Origin: Actinobacteria bacterium HGW-Actinobacteria-6
Lineage (GTDB): Bacteria > Actinomycetota > Coriobacteriia > Anaerosomatales > Anaerosomataceae
Length of the DNA stretch: 49,729 bases
NCBI GenBank assembly: GCA_002841295.1
Contig: PHEU01000013.1
Coordinates: 1 to 49,729 of the forward strand
Direction: 5' to 3'
Shown here: positions 1 through 8,359 of the stretch, piece by piece
How the letters are laid out: each line of letters begins with the position of its first letter
Position numbering within the stretch: position 1 is the stretch's first letter
The notes under the pieces: generated by a model
The model's input: only the letters and a program-made list of their open reading frames with translations
Database searches by the model: none
Told to the model about the DNA's origin: nothing
Position numbers and translations under genes: made by a program

Positions 1-2
1 TG

Positions 3-161
3 CTCCCCACGTACGGGATCACGCAGGTGCTTGTCGGTGTGACAACGTACGAGCTCGGTATCGCTGACGTCTGGCAGCAACTCCTCGGGGCCCTCGCCTG
101 GGTCGTCGTCATCTACCTGGCTGGCTTGTTCACACTCAAGCGGAAGGTGGAGTCACTATGA
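3..161 (+). CDS. ABC-2 type transporter permease, C-terminal fragment (5' end outside window)
   Basis: An open frame runs in from the left edge to a TGA at 159-161. It encodes the last 52 residues of a membrane protein: a hydrophilic segment, a strongly hydrophobic helix (LGALAWVVVIYLAG) and a short basic tail ending KRKVESL. A last transmembrane helix followed by a short positive tail is typical of ABC-2 (DrrB/YhhJ-like) permeases. Its stop overlaps the ATG of the next permease (158) by four bases, so the two are translationally coupled and probably form one heterodimeric exporter. An ATPase gene is expected upstream, outside the window. The family call rests mainly on this context. Confidence 0.7.
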   Translation, partial: LPTYGITQVLVGVTTYELGIADVWQQLLGALAWVVVIYLAGLFTLKRKVESL

Positions 162-1222
162 GTTTCACACGCATGCTAAGGGTGCTCGGTAAGGATCTGG
201 CGCTAGGACCCCGTTCTCCCATCTTCATGTGGGCCATCTTGCTGCCGGTCGCGCTTACCTTCATCCTCCAGGTCGCCTTCGGATCGCTCTTCGCCCCGGA
301 ACCCCGACTGGCGGTCGTCGATGATGGGTCTTCCGAGATCACGAAAGAGCTCCAGAAGATGGACGGGATCGAGCTCACCATCGTCGATACAGCCGAGAAC
401 CTCCGCGACGGCGTGAGGGCGAACGACTTCGACGCAGGGCTCGTGCTCGTCGAAGGCTTCGATGCGGCGGTGAAGGCGGGAGAAAAGCCGCTGCTGGACT
501 TCTATATCAGTGGCGAGAGTCTCTCTTCGAATCGGCTCATCTTGAGTGTGACCGCGCTTGATCTCGTCCGACAGGTTGAGGGTTCCACGCCCCCGGTCGA
601 CGTTCGGATCGAGAACTCTGGCGACGAAGGACTACCCATGTCCGTGCGGCTGGTCCCGGTCATCATGATGTACGCGCTGTTCATCGCAGGAGCGTTCGTT
701 CCTGCCTCGAGCCTGGTGGAGGAGAAGGAAAGTGGGACACTCTCCGCCTTGCTGGTCTCACCCGTGAGAGCGAGCGAAGTGCTTGTGGCAAAAGCGATCC
801 TCGGTACCATTCTGGCCTTCGTCCTTGCGTTCATGACGCTCTTCATGAACAACGCGCTCGGTGGACAGCCGTTCGCGCTCGTAGTCGTGATCCTTGCCGC
901 GGCAGCATTCTCTTCGGTGCTCGGCCTGGTAATCGGCACCGCCGCCAAGGACAGCGCTTCTATGTTCGCGATGGTGAAGGGTAGTGGAATCCTCTTGTTC
1001 GGCCCGGTGATCTTCTACGTCTTCCCCGAGTGGCCGCAGTGGATCGCGATGCTCTTCCCAACGTACTGGACGATCGATCCGATCTGGCAGGTCGCGGTGC
1101 TCGGCAAGGGACTCGAAGCTGTATGGCTCGACCTCCTTGTGGCTCTCGGGATCTCTCTGGTTCTAGTCCCGGTCATCGGTCTCCTGTCACGCCGTATGCA
1201 GCGCAAGTTGGTTGCCGAATAG
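158..1222 (+). CDS. ABC-2 family transporter permease
   Basis: This 354-residue protein has the layout of the ABC2_membrane_3 (YhgE/YhfI/DrrB-like) export permeases. An N-terminal helix (about residues 20-45) is followed by an extracytoplasmic domain of about 130 residues and then five or six hydrophobic helices. The segment SSLVEEKESGTLSALLVSP (about 185-203) is the conserved amphipathic motif of ABC-2 permeases just before the helical bundle. ATG 158 overlaps the stop of the previous permease. The substrate cannot be read from the sequence; relatives export drugs, lipids or peptides or act in Na+ efflux. It should sit in the cytoplasmic membrane with a separate ATPase. Confidence 0.85.
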   Translation: MSFTRMLRVLGKDLALGPRSPIFMWAILLPVALTFILQVAFGSLFAPEPRLAVVDDGSSEITKELQKMDGIELTIVDTAENLRDGVRANDFDAGLVLVEGFDAAVKAGEKPLLDFYISGESLSSNRLILSVTALDLVRQVEGSTPPVDVRIENSGDEGLPMSVRLVPVIMMYALFIAGAFVPASSLVEEKESGTLSALLVSPVRASEVLVAKAILGTILAFVLAFMTLFMNNALGGQPFALVVVILAAAAFSSVLGLVIGTAAKDSASMFAMVKGSGILLFGPVIFYVFPEWPQWIAMLFPTYWTIDPIWQVAVLGKGLEAVWLDLLVALGISLVLVPVIGLLSRRMQRKLVAE

Positions 1223-1240
1223 TCCCAGGGAGGGATCATC

Positions 1241-1375
1241 ATGGAATGGTACTGGTGGATTCTCATTGCTGTAGCCGTCGTTGGCATCGGCTACCTGAAG
1301 CTCAAAGTTTGGGGCAAGATTCAGGCATCGATGAAAGCCAAGCGCGAGGCCCAACAGGCGATTGAAGACGAGTAG
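1241..1375 (+). CDS. 44-residue single-pass membrane microprotein
   Basis: A short ORF opens with ATG 1241 after a strong ribosome-binding site (AGGGAGGG, 1226-1233) and ends at TAG 1373-1375. The product begins MEWYWWILIAVAVVGIG, one aromatic-rich transmembrane helix. A basic, amphipathic, alanine- and lysine-rich cytoplasmic tail follows and ends in acidic residues. It lies 18 bases after the permease stop, so it is probably the last gene of the ABC operon. I do not recognise the family; a small accessory or stabilising subunit of the exporter is one possibility. The good Shine-Dalgarno sequence, operon spacing and clear helix-plus-tail architecture argue that it is translated. Confidence 0.6.
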   Translation: MEWYWWILIAVAVVGIGYLKLKVWGKIQASMKAKREAQQAIEDE

Positions 1376-1470
1376 CACAACCGCGGCGGGCTCTCGCGTA
1401 TCGTTGCTGTATCCTGATTGCAGGGAATACCCACCGTACGGCTTGCGACATAACTGAACCGGAGGCTCGC

Positions 1471-1980
1471 GTGCGCATAAAGTGGCTGATATCCCTCCTC
1501 AAGACGCTCGCGGTGCTCGCTGTCATCGCGGTGCTCGCGTTCATGGGCATGCGTTCAGCTGTGGGCACAACAGGGTCGGGCTTTCCGCTTATTGATGTCT
1601 TCTTCGTTCAGGGCGACTGGCTGGCGCCGTCTCGAGTGGTGTTAACGGATCCCGCGACGGTGTACATCGAAGGCTTCGCACCTGGCCTGGTATGGACCGC
1701 GCCAGAAGCGAATCGCCTGTGGCGTGTGTCCGGTTCGACACTCGTCCTTACCGAGGCGAACGAGAATACCTTTCCGGTTCCCGTTGACGGACGTGTTGTC
1801 GTCGAACAGAAGTTCGGCGCCGGTGTTTCGCACCAGGCTGCGGGATGGCATGTGGTCAAGATTCAACAGTTTGACCAAGGCGAGCCAAAGGCGACCGCAT
1901 TCGTGATCGTCGACCTAACGAAGGAAATCTGGCTCAAGCGCGTTGGCACGTTCGACTGGCAAGAGACACCGATGGAGTAG
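1471..1980 (+). CDS. Hypothetical membrane-anchored or secreted protein
   Basis: The start is GTG 1471, preceded by GGAGG (1461-1465). The 169-residue product has a basic N-terminus and one hydrophobic helix (about residues 7-27, SLLKTLAVLAVIAVLAFMGM), then a mostly beta-rich polar domain with no cysteines and no motif that I recognise. The helix could be an uncleaved signal anchor, placing about 140 residues outside the membrane. It is separated from the ABC operon by about 95 bases, enough for its own promoter, and is followed at once by a strong terminator. Function unknown. Confidence 0.65.
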   Translation: MRIKWLISLLKTLAVLAVIAVLAFMGMRSAVGTTGSGFPLIDVFFVQGDWLAPSRVVLTDPATVYIEGFAPGLVWTAPEANRLWRVSGSTLVLTEANENTFPVPVDGRVVVEQKFGAGVSHQAAGWHVVKIQQFDQGEPKATAFVIVDLTKEIWLKRVGTFDWQETPME

Positions 1981-1991
1981 CAACCAGAAAC

Positions 1992-2023
1992 AAGAAAGCC
2001 CCGGCAGATGCCGGGGCTTTCTT
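1992..2023. terminator. Bidirectional Rho-independent terminator
   Basis: A perfect 14-bp inverted repeat (arms 1992-2005 and 2010-2023, loop AGAT) has a GC core flanked by AAGAAA / TTTCTT. It therefore carries a T-rich 3' tract in both directions. It ends the plus-strand gene stopping at 1980 and also the minus-strand tRNA-Ile transcript coming from the right. Confidence 0.9.
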
Positions 2024-2032
2024 CATGTCGTG

Positions 2033-2109
2033 TGGTGGGCCCGGATGGATTCGAACCATCGACCTCACGGTTATCAGCCGTGCGCTCTAACCAACTGAGC
2101 TACGGGCCC
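2033..2109 (-). tRNA. tRNA-Ile (anticodon GAT)
   Basis: The minus strand reads as a complete 77-nt tRNA. It has a 7-bp acceptor stem GGGCCCG/CGGGCCC, a D arm with AGCTCAGTTGGTTAGAGC, an anticodon loop CTGATAA (anticodon GAT, plus-strand 2073-2075), a variable loop AGGTC, a T loop GGTTCGAATCC and an encoded CCA end. GAT decodes AUC/AUU isoleucine. It is a lone tRNA gene rather than part of an rRNA operon. Confidence 0.97.
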
Positions 2110-2130
2110 TCGCCAGGAAACAGCTTCGAT

Positions 2131-2160
2131 ACCATAGCCTAGGCTGCGCGACAGCGTCAA
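2131..2160 (-). promoter_or_regulatory. Promoter of tRNA-Ile
   Basis: On the minus strand, TTGACG (2155-2160) and TATGGT (2131-2136) are separated by 18 bases, a good housekeeping-sigma match. Initiation near 2124 would leave a short 5' leader before the mature tRNA end at 2109. Confidence 0.6.
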
Positions 2161-2214
2161 GCGCATCGATACAGGTTGCCGTGGTAGGGTAATCACAAGA
2201 GTGATTGGAGTGCC

Positions 2215-2712
2215 GTGATTGAGGTCCGCATAGCGAGCGTCAATGCAGACGCCGCGTCTGGTCAGCCGGTGTTGCTGCTCAAGCCATTGGAGCGCGAAGT
2301 CGCTGGCATGGACGAGCGGCTGCTGCCTATTTGGATCGGACAGCCTGAAGCATCAGCCATCATGCTGGAGCTTCAGGGTATCGAGTTGCCGCGACCGATG
2401 ACGCACGATCTACTGCGTGATCTCATCGCTCAGCTCGGCTACGACGTCATACACGTCGAGGTCACTCGCGTGGAGGAAGGCACCTACTACGCGTCAGTGC
2501 TCCTGAGCGGCGACGGGCGCACGCTGGCCGTGGATGCGCGCCCCTCTGATGCGGTAGCCCTCGCAGTACGGGCGCGATGCCCCATCTTCGTGGCAGAAGA
2601 CGTCTGGAACGAGGCTGCTGTCACCGTGAAGGCGGTCGACGAGGCCGAGGAGGAACTCGAGCGTTTCCGGGATTTCCTCGACCACGTCGATCCGAGCGAC
2701 TTCACAAGCTGA
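2215..2712 (+). CDS. DUF151 / bifunctional nuclease family protein
   Basis: The 165-residue product carries the DUF151 (BFN) signature: LPIWIGQPEAS (about 43-53), PRPMTHDLL (about 61-69) and a VDARPSDAVALAVR segment (about 102-115). These are followed by an acidic, coiled C-terminus ending DFTS. Family members are small beta-alpha proteins. Plant BFN homologues have been reported as combined DNase/RNase, and the mycobacterial member has been linked to oxidative stress; the role here is unknown. GTG 2215 is chosen because the family begins directly with MIEV(R/K), with GGAG (2207-2210) just upstream. It is convergent with the next operon, 11 bases away. Confidence 0.88.
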   Translation: MIEVRIASVNADAASGQPVLLLKPLEREVAGMDERLLPIWIGQPEASAIMLELQGIELPRPMTHDLLRDLIAQLGYDVIHVEVTRVEEGTYYASVLLSGDGRTLAVDARPSDAVALAVRARCPIFVAEDVWNEAAVTVKAVDEAEEELERFRDFLDHVDPSDFTS

Positions 2713-2723
2713 GCGCGGCTCCC

Positions 2724-3917
2724 CTACTCGTACCGGAGCGCGACGATCGGGTCGAGTTGGCTCGCCTTCCAGGCGGGGTATACGCCGAAGAACACACCGA
2801 CGCCTGCAGCGAAGAAGAAAGCGGTCGCGACCGCCCAGGGTGTGACGTTGGTCGGCACCGGCGTGAATTTCGCCATGAGCGCCGCGCCGCCCCAGCCAAC
2901 GGTGATACCGATGATTCCGCCGAGCACTGAGAGTCCAACGGCCTCGATCACAAACTGCGACAGGATGTCGTAGGTACGCGCGCCAACGGCCTTTCGGATG
3001 CCGATCTCGCGCGTTCTCTCGGATACGCTTACCAGCATGATGTTCATGATGCCGATACCGCCAACCAAGAGTGAGATGCCGGCGATTCCGGCAAGCATGT
3101 AGGTAAGCGTGCCGAGCAAGTCAGAGAGCAGCCCCAGCGTCTGCTCTTGGGTGAAGACCGTGAACTCCTCACCGTATCGAGGTGTGAGTACTCGGCGGAT
3201 GTCCGCCTTCACGACCTCGATTCGATCAGCGTCGGTCGCCTTGATGACAATCGTGTTGATGTAGTTGAGATTGAATACCCGCTGGGCTGTCGTCACTGGG
3301 ATGTATACCTGGCTGTCCTGGTCGCCAGCAAGTCCTCCGCCGAGCGATTCATAGTGTCCGACGACGGTGAACCGTTGGCCCTCAAGCGTAACGGTCTTGC
3401 CCACCGGATCTTGTCCGGGGAAGAGCGTGTCGCGAACAGTCGAGCCGATCGCGACCACACGCGACGCCGCCTGCACCTCGCTCCTGCGGTAGCCACGCCC
3501 CCCGGCAAGTGTTCCGCTGAACACTTCACTGCCACCTTCATTGGCCGCGGCCACAACAGCACGTACGGTCTGATTGCCGCGCTTCACTGTCGTGCTCGCC
3601 TGAATCACAGGAACAACAGCATCAAGACCAGGCACCCTTCGGGCAAGCAAGTCGGAGTCCTCAAGTGTGAACCGCCGAGAAGGAGGCGCCTGGTCTCCAC
3701 CCATACCACCGCCATATTGACCGGGGACCACGAAGAGCAGGTTGCTTCCCAAGCCCTCGACCTGGCCGGTGATCTCGTCTTGAACGCCGGTGCCGATTCC
3801 CACAAGCAAGATGACCGCCGCCACGCCGATGACAACCCCGAGCATCGTCAGGATGCTGCGGGCTTTGTTGGCGGCGAGAGCGCGAAACGCGATTCTGAAG
3901 CTCTCGGTGAAGTTCAT
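2724..3917 (-). CDS. MacB-like ABC transporter permease (FtsX family)
   Basis: This 397-residue permease has the MacB_PCD plus FtsX layout. One N-terminal helix (about 20-42, ILTMLGVVIGVAAVILLVGIG) is followed by an extracytoplasmic domain of about 220 residues and three C-terminal helices. The conserved FtsX-type loop (about 303-318) contains VSERTREIGIRKAVGAR. Such permeases act by mechanotransmission, passing ATPase motion to a periplasmic or exterior adaptor rather than forming a simple channel. ATG 3917 overlaps the ATPase stop by four bases. It is the third gene of an adaptor-ATPase-permease operon. The substrate is unknown; peptides, macrolides or lipids are typical of relatives. Confidence 0.92.
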   Translation of the reverse strand: MNFTESFRIAFRALAANKARSILTMLGVVIGVAAVILLVGIGTGVQDEITGQVEGLGSNLLFVVPGQYGGGMGGDQAPPSRRFTLEDSDLLARRVPGLDAVVPVIQASTTVKRGNQTVRAVVAAANEGGSEVFSGTLAGGRGYRRSEVQAASRVVAIGSTVRDTLFPGQDPVGKTVTLEGQRFTVVGHYESLGGGLAGDQDSQVYIPVTTAQRVFNLNYINTIVIKATDADRIEVVKADIRRVLTPRYGEEFTVFTQEQTLGLLSDLLGTLTYMLAGIAGISLLVGGIGIMNIMLVSVSERTREIGIRKAVGARTYDILSQFVIEAVGLSVLGGIIGITVGWGGAALMAKFTPVPTNVTPWAVATAFFFAAGVGVFFGVYPAWKASQLDPIVALRYE

Positions 3918-4681
3918 CCTGCTACCTCTTCCGCGGGAAGGGTGGCAAGCGCAGTGCCGGCCAGGATCCGATTCAGGACTATCTCCTCGGATTGGACGTG
4001 ACCATCGAATACATGAATGATGCGTTGGGCGTGGCGCGCGACGCGGTCATCGTGTGTGACGAGGATGACCGTGATGCCCTGGTCGTTGAGTTCCTGGAGA
4101 ATCGCCATCACCTCTATACCCGAGCGTGAATCCAGGTTTCCGGTTGGCTCATCGGCAAGGACGATGCTGGGGTTGTTCACGAGCGCGCGCGCTATAGCGA
4201 CGCGCTGCTGCTGCCCGCCCGAGAGCTGACTACTGAAGTGACTGAGCCGATCGCCAAGTGCGACACGCTCGAGCGCTTCTTTCGCCCGGCGCGAGCGCTC
4301 GGAGCCACTGATGCCTGCGTACACGAGCGGAAGTTCGACATTCACCTGTGCAGTCGTCCTGGCGAGCAGATTGAATGACTGAAACACGAATCCGATATGC
4401 TTATTCCGCAACTCAGAGAGTTGGTTCGGCGAGAGCCCGGAGACGTCGTCACCTTCAAGAATGACCTCACCGGTCGTTGGTTGGTCGAGCAGTCCGACGA
4501 TATGCATGAGCGTCGACTTACCCGAGCCCGACGGCCCCATGATGGTCACCATCTCACCCGCGCGAATCGCGATACTCACGCCACGAAGCGCGTTAACCTC
4601 GACTCCGTCGAGTTTGTACTGTTTGCCAACATCACGCGTCTCAAGAACGACACGTGATAGGGCTCGGGTGCCGTCTGGCAC
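3914..4681 (-). CDS. ABC transporter ATP-binding protein (MacB/LolD type)
   Basis: The 255-residue cytoplasmic ATPase contains Walker [10 protein letters not shown] (about residues 49-57), Q-loop FQSFNLLAR, signature LSGGQQQR (about 153-160), Walker B with [10 protein letters not shown] (about 175-184) and the H-loop VTHDDRVA. The full N-terminal core belongs to the MacB/LolD/FtsE group that pairs with FtsX-type permeases. GTG 4681 starts 3 bases after the adaptor stop. An insertion-free nucleotide-binding domain is followed by a short C-terminal extension of about 20 residues. The gene is flanked by its adaptor upstream and its permease downstream, giving a complete three-gene exporter. Confidence 0.95.
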   Translation of the reverse strand: MPDGTRALSRVVLETRDVGKQYKLDGVEVNALRGVSIAIRAGEMVTIMGPSGSGKSTLMHIVGLLDQPTTGEVILEGDDVSGLSPNQLSELRNKHIGFVFQSFNLLARTTAQVNVELPLVYAGISGSERSRRAKEALERVALGDRLSHFSSQLSGGQQQRVAIARALVNNPSIVLADEPTGNLDSRSGIEVMAILQELNDQGITVILVTHDDRVARHAQRIIHVFDGHVQSEEIVLNRILAGTALATLPAEEVAG

Positions 4682-4684
4682 GAG

Positions 4685-6190
4685 CTACTTCACCCTTATG
4701 TTGGCGCCATCTTGAAGATCACCGATGCCGCTTACGATAATGTCTGCACCTTCAGAAATCCCGGACATGACTTCTGCGCGAGTGTCGGTCAGGCGGCCGG
4801 TTGTGATCTCAACCTTCTTGGCGCGGCCATTCTCGGCGATGAACACGTAGCTCTTGCCGCCCTCGTCGAGTACGGACTCGACGGGCACAGTCAGAACGCC
4901 ATCGACTGATTCGATCTCAATGTCGACGCTGCCATTCATGCCAAGCAGTAGCTTGTCATCGGGATTCACTAGCCGGATGATCACCGAGAATGCAGTCCCA
5001 CCTGTGGGGGTGACGAGTGCCGTCTTATCGATGCGCTCGACGGTCGACTCAAAGGTATCGGCCGAAAGTGCGTCGAGGGTAACCGCTACCTTCATCCCGG
5101 GCTCGATCGCGGCGATATCGGCTTCGTCGACCTGCGCGTTGAAGACGAGCTGATCGAAGTAGACGATGCTGAACGGTGCTGAGGCCGGCGAGACGCTCGA
5201 GCCCACTGCAGGTTTTCCGGCGCCAGTTGAACCAAGACCCGCCGCGGAGAGTGCTGAGCCTGCACCGTTAAAGATGACCGTGCCGTCATGCGGGGCACGC
5301 ATCGTGCCCTTCTCAAGATTGGAAACCGCGTAGTCCAGCGCATCACGAGCGGCCCTCGCCGCGGTGTTTGCCGAGGACTTCGCAGCACTGGTGTTTGCCG
5401 AGGCAAGTTTCGCCTGCTGGGCGAGCGCCGACTGATAGGCGGCCCACGCCTGATCCTTCGCGCTCTTCGCCGCCGCCACCGCCGCACTCGTGTCTTGACC
5501 TGAAAGGACAACCGCGAGCGCCCTTTGCGCTGAGACGTAGTTCGTATACGCCTGGTCGCGAGCAAGCGAAAGTGCTGCGAGGGCCGTTTCCATCGTCGCG
5601 TCACGCGGAAGTGGTGCCGGATCGTAGACCGTCGACTTATACGTGTCGTATGCAGCCTGTGCTGCTTCGTAAGACAGTTGCGCACTTGCCACGGCCGCCT
5701 GGGCCTGGGCGATGGCTGTGGGGTCCGGGTCGAGGTTCTTCAGAGCGTTGTACTGATCAAGCGCTGCTTTGTACGCACCATATGCTGCGTTTACAGCCGC
5801 AGAAGCAGCGTTCTTGTCAGCCGATGACGGTGCCGATTGAGAGATACTGTCCGCCTGCGCGAGCGCAGCTTCGTACGCTGCCTGTGCTTGAGCAACCTGC
5901 AGCTCAAGTGGGGCGGTATCCATGATCGCAATGATGTCGCCCTCTTCGACCACCTGGCCGTCGGTGACCTCGATGCTGACAAGTGTGCCCGGCGCGGGCG
6001 GGTAGATATCGCCCTTCGTGTCTGTTTGAGTCTCTCCAGACGCGGCCACTGTGACCGCAAGCGAAGAACGCTCAGACTTCTCAACGGTGACTTCCGGAGC
6101 ACTAGCGCTGCGGCCGATAACGATTGCAGCCACGATGCCGCCTACGATCACAAGACCTGCGACCGCAGCGATCACTTTACCTTTTGACAC
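4685..6190 (-). CDS. HlyD/MacA-like efflux adaptor with long alanine-rich helical hairpin
   Basis: The 501-residue protein starts with a membrane helix (about 5-25). A split biotinyl-lipoyl domain follows (about 60-95, ending GDIIAIMDTAPLEL), then a very long alanine- and glutamine-rich alpha-hairpin (about 95-300), the lipoyl second half (THE-like MRAPHDGTVIFN, about 295-306), and a beta-barrel plus membrane-proximal domain (about 340-500). This is the membrane-fusion or adaptor architecture that partners MacB-like ABC exporters. The GTG start at 6190 has AAGGAGG six bases upstream. In a monoderm-like actinobacterium the hairpin would project into the cell envelope. At roughly 200 residues it is longer than the MacA norm. 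Confidence 0.9.
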   Translation of the reverse strand: MSKGKVIAAVAGLVIVGGIVAAIVIGRSASAPEVTVEKSERSSLAVTVAASGETQTDTKGDIYPPAPGTLVSIEVTDGQVVEEGDIIAIMDTAPLELQVAQAQAAYEAALAQADSISQSAPSSADKNAASAAVNAAYGAYKAALDQYNALKNLDPDPTAIAQAQAAVASAQLSYEAAQAAYDTYKSTVYDPAPLPRDATMETALAALSLARDQAYTNYVSAQRALAVVLSGQDTSAAVAAAKSAKDQAWAAYQSALAQQAKLASANTSAAKSSANTAARAARDALDYAVSNLEKGTMRAPHDGTVIFNGAGSALSAAGLGSTGAGKPAVGSSVSPASAPFSIVYFDQLVFNAQVDEADIAAIEPGMKVAVTLDALSADTFESTVERIDKTALVTPTGGTAFSVIIRLVNPDDKLLLGMNGSVDIEIESVDGVLTVPVESVLDEGGKSYVFIAENGRAKKVEITTGRLTDTRAEVMSGISEGADIIVSGIGDLQDGANIRVK

Positions 6191-6274
6191 CTGATCCTCC
6201 TTGGAAACGCCCAGTCAAACATCATCCAGACTGTACCCCATCAAACAGGGCCTTGTAGGCAGAAGGCGACCCGG

Positions 6275-6946
6275 CTACTCCCTGAAGAGAAGTCCCGGCA
6301 CCTCACTTACGTCATCGAGCAGGTACTCGGCCCCGGCGGCAACCAGACGCTCCTTGTCAGACACACCCCAACACGCCGCAATCGCAATCGCACCGGCACG
6401 CAGCGCCGACTCGACGTCATGCGGACTATCCCCGATATACGCCGTGGCACGCACATCGATGCCAAGCAGCGAAGCTGCGTGTACGAGCGGGTATGGGTCC
6501 GGCTTATGCAGCGGCACATCATCGGCGGTCACGACTACGTCGAAATAGCCGCCGATGTCGAACAGGTTTATTCCCCGGTTGGCCATCGGCGTGCCTTTTG
6601 AGGTCACGATACCCATTGGTATCCCGCGAGCCTTTATGGCCGAGAGTACCTCGACGGCGCCCGGGTACAGAGTGGCCATCTCGTCGTGCGTTGCGTGATT
6701 GAAGGTGCGATATGAGACGAGGAGACGATCGGCAATCTCTTGATCACGCCCGGAAAGCTCAAGCATCTGCTGGGCAAGGGGAATACCCACGTTGTGCATG
6801 AGTACGCTATCAGGCAGCGCCTCGCCAAAGATCTCAGCAGTCGCGTGTTGAAACGACGCCAGGATGTGCGGGATGGTATTCGCCAAGGTGCCATCGAAAT
6901 CGAACAACACGGCTTCAAGTGACTTTAAGCGGCTCTCGGAATCCAT
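6275..6946 (-). CDS. HAD-superfamily phosphatase (Gph/PpaX-like)
   Basis: The 223-residue protein has all four HAD motifs: nucleophile segment FDFDGTLANT (Asp16, acid/base Asp18), motif II with VTSKG, Lys in HKPDPYP, and motif IV YIGDSPHDVESA. The C1-type helical cap suggests a phosphoglycolate phosphatase or PpaX-like pyrophosphatase, but substrate cannot be assigned from motifs. ATG 6946 is chosen over in-frame upstream codons because GAGGAG lies just before it and because a longer form would run far into the MFS gene. It lies 14 bases after the MFS stop, so the two are probably cotranscribed. Confidence 0.88.
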   Translation of the reverse strand: MDSESRLKSLEAVLFDFDGTLANTIPHILASFQHATAEIFGEALPDSVLMHNVGIPLAQQMLELSGRDQEIADRLLVSYRTFNHATHDEMATLYPGAVEVLSAIKARGIPMGIVTSKGTPMANRGINLFDIGGYFDVVVTADDVPLHKPDPYPLVHAASLLGIDVRATAYIGDSPHDVESALRAGAIAIAACWGVSDKERLVAAGAEYLLDDVSEVPGLLFRE

Positions 6947-6960
6947 AATCTCCTCTTCGG

Positions 6961-8238
6961 TTATGGTTGTGATTCTACCACCGTGGCAGAGCTCTCCTCG
7001 ACGCGGACCTTTCGGAGAAGCATGAAGGTGGACACGGCTCCAGCAGCGTAGAAACCGGCCGTCAGGTACCACGGCAACGTATACGAAATGGCCATCAACC
7101 GACCGCCGAGAACGCTGCCGCCGAACCACGCGATGCTCCAACCAAACCGGACCCACCCCACAACAAGCGGGCGATCCGCCTGTGGGACGCCTTCTGTCGC
7201 AAGTTGGTTATAGACCGGCCACGACATGTTCATCAGCACGCCACGTACCAGCAGCAACGCAGCCGCAACCGGGAGACCTGTCGCAAGCGGCACCATTATC
7301 AGGAAAGGCAACGAGAGTAGCTCGGTGGTGACAACCGTGCCGACAAGCCCGAGCCTGCGCGATAGCCATGGCGCTCCGAAGGCGGCAAATGCCATCCCAA
7401 TGGAACTCGCCGCCTGGATCATGCCGACCTGGTCAACGCTCGCACCGAGCCTGTGCTTGAGGAACAGCGCAACGAACGGCATCGAGAGGCCGGCGCCGAA
7501 GCTGATGAGCGTCTCAGGCACGAGTAGCCTGCCGAGACGGCCCCATGAGCGGAAAGCTTTGATCGACTCACGATAGGAGACAAGCCCTGCCGCGGGGTCG
7601 GAGTGCTCGATGTGGCGGGCAGGAAGAAGCGACCCGGCCATGAACGCGGCTCCGATCACGATCGTTGCCCTAAGAGCGACCAACTCCCCCACCCCGACAC
7701 CACCGAGGACATCCGGCAAGAACCCGCCGATGAGCGCGCCAACGAACATCGCGCTCACCCGGAGCGTGAAGTCGACTGTGAAGAGATGGGTTCTGGAGCG
7801 TGGCGGTGCGTTCTCGGCGAGGAACGCGGTTCCGACCGTCATCATCGTGCCCTCGCCCACTCCGTACAGCAGGCCGAGCGCGACGATTGCAAGCGCTCCG
7901 GGAACAAGCGCCTGACCAAGCCGCGAGAATCCCAGTGCCAGCGCGGCCACGACGAGCAGCTTCTTGTATCCCACACGCGCGACCAGCGGCGGAAGAGCGA
8001 GACAGGTGATCGCGCTGCCGATTGCCAGAGCGCCCTCGACGTCTCCAACGACCGCCTCAGACAGACCAGCGTCCTTCAGGTAGATCGCGAACACTGTACC
8101 GAGAATACCGAAACCGACACTTTGCATAGCCGCAACCGCAAGGTATCGCCAGGCGTCGGGCGTGAAGGAACGTGCTGCCGCGCGGTAGTCCCTCGGCAAT
8201 AATGGCCTTACCAGGCGTTTTAGAACATCTAGAGACAC
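6961..8238 (-). CDS. MFS transporter (12 TM)
   Basis: The 425-residue membrane protein has two six-helix halves. The MFS loop 2-3 region reads LPPLVARVGYKKLLVVA (motif A-like, about 81-97), and a second half-repeat loop contains SRRLGLVG. Helix-breaking glycines and prolines are typical of drug- or sugar-efflux MFS proteins. There is no substrate-specific motif that I can name. The likely start is GTG 8238; its Shine-Dalgarno sequence is weak (GAAAG). It precedes the HAD phosphatase by 14 bases and follows the gyrA terminator, so MFS-HAD is a separate unit. Confidence 0.85.
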   Translation of the reverse strand: MSLDVLKRLVRPLLPRDYRAAARSFTPDAWRYLAVAAMQSVGFGILGTVFAIYLKDAGLSEAVVGDVEGALAIGSAITCLALPPLVARVGYKKLLVVAALALGFSRLGQALVPGALAIVALGLLYGVGEGTMMTVGTAFLAENAPPRSRTHLFTVDFTLRVSAMFVGALIGGFLPDVLGGVGVGELVALRATIVIGAAFMAGSLLPARHIEHSDPAAGLVSYRESIKAFRSWGRLGRLLVPETLISFGAGLSMPFVALFLKHRLGASVDQVGMIQAASSIGMAFAAFGAPWLSRRLGLVGTVVTTELLSLPFLIMVPLATGLPVAAALLLVRGVLMNMSWPVYNQLATEGVPQADRPLVVGWVRFGWSIAWFGGSVLGGRLMAISYTLPWYLTAGFYAAGAVSTFMLLRKVRVEESSATVVESQP

Positions 8239-8297
8239 GGCGTGACTTTCTACGACTCGCCGCGCTCAGGCTTAAGCGGGCACTTTCCTGATAATAG

Positions 8298-8331
8298 CGT
8301 GACGCGCCCCGCATATGCGGAGCGCGTCACG
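8298..8331 (-). terminator. Terminator-like hairpin after gyrA
   Basis: Arms 8298-8307 and 8322-8331 pair over 10 bp. An inner CCGC-ATAT-GCGG stem extends the helix past a single C.A mismatch. It lies 29 bases beyond the gyrA stop on the gyrA-sense strand. The following T tract is weak (CTATTAT), so it may be a terminator or an RNA-stabilising 3' stem. Confidence 0.6.
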
Positions 8332-8359
8332 TGAATGTGAACCGAATATACCGAGCGTG

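Noticed and set aside
3147-4001. Plus-strand open frame of about 284 codons opposite the MacB-like permease
   Set aside because: Overlaps a complete FtsX-type permease; translation is composition-driven.
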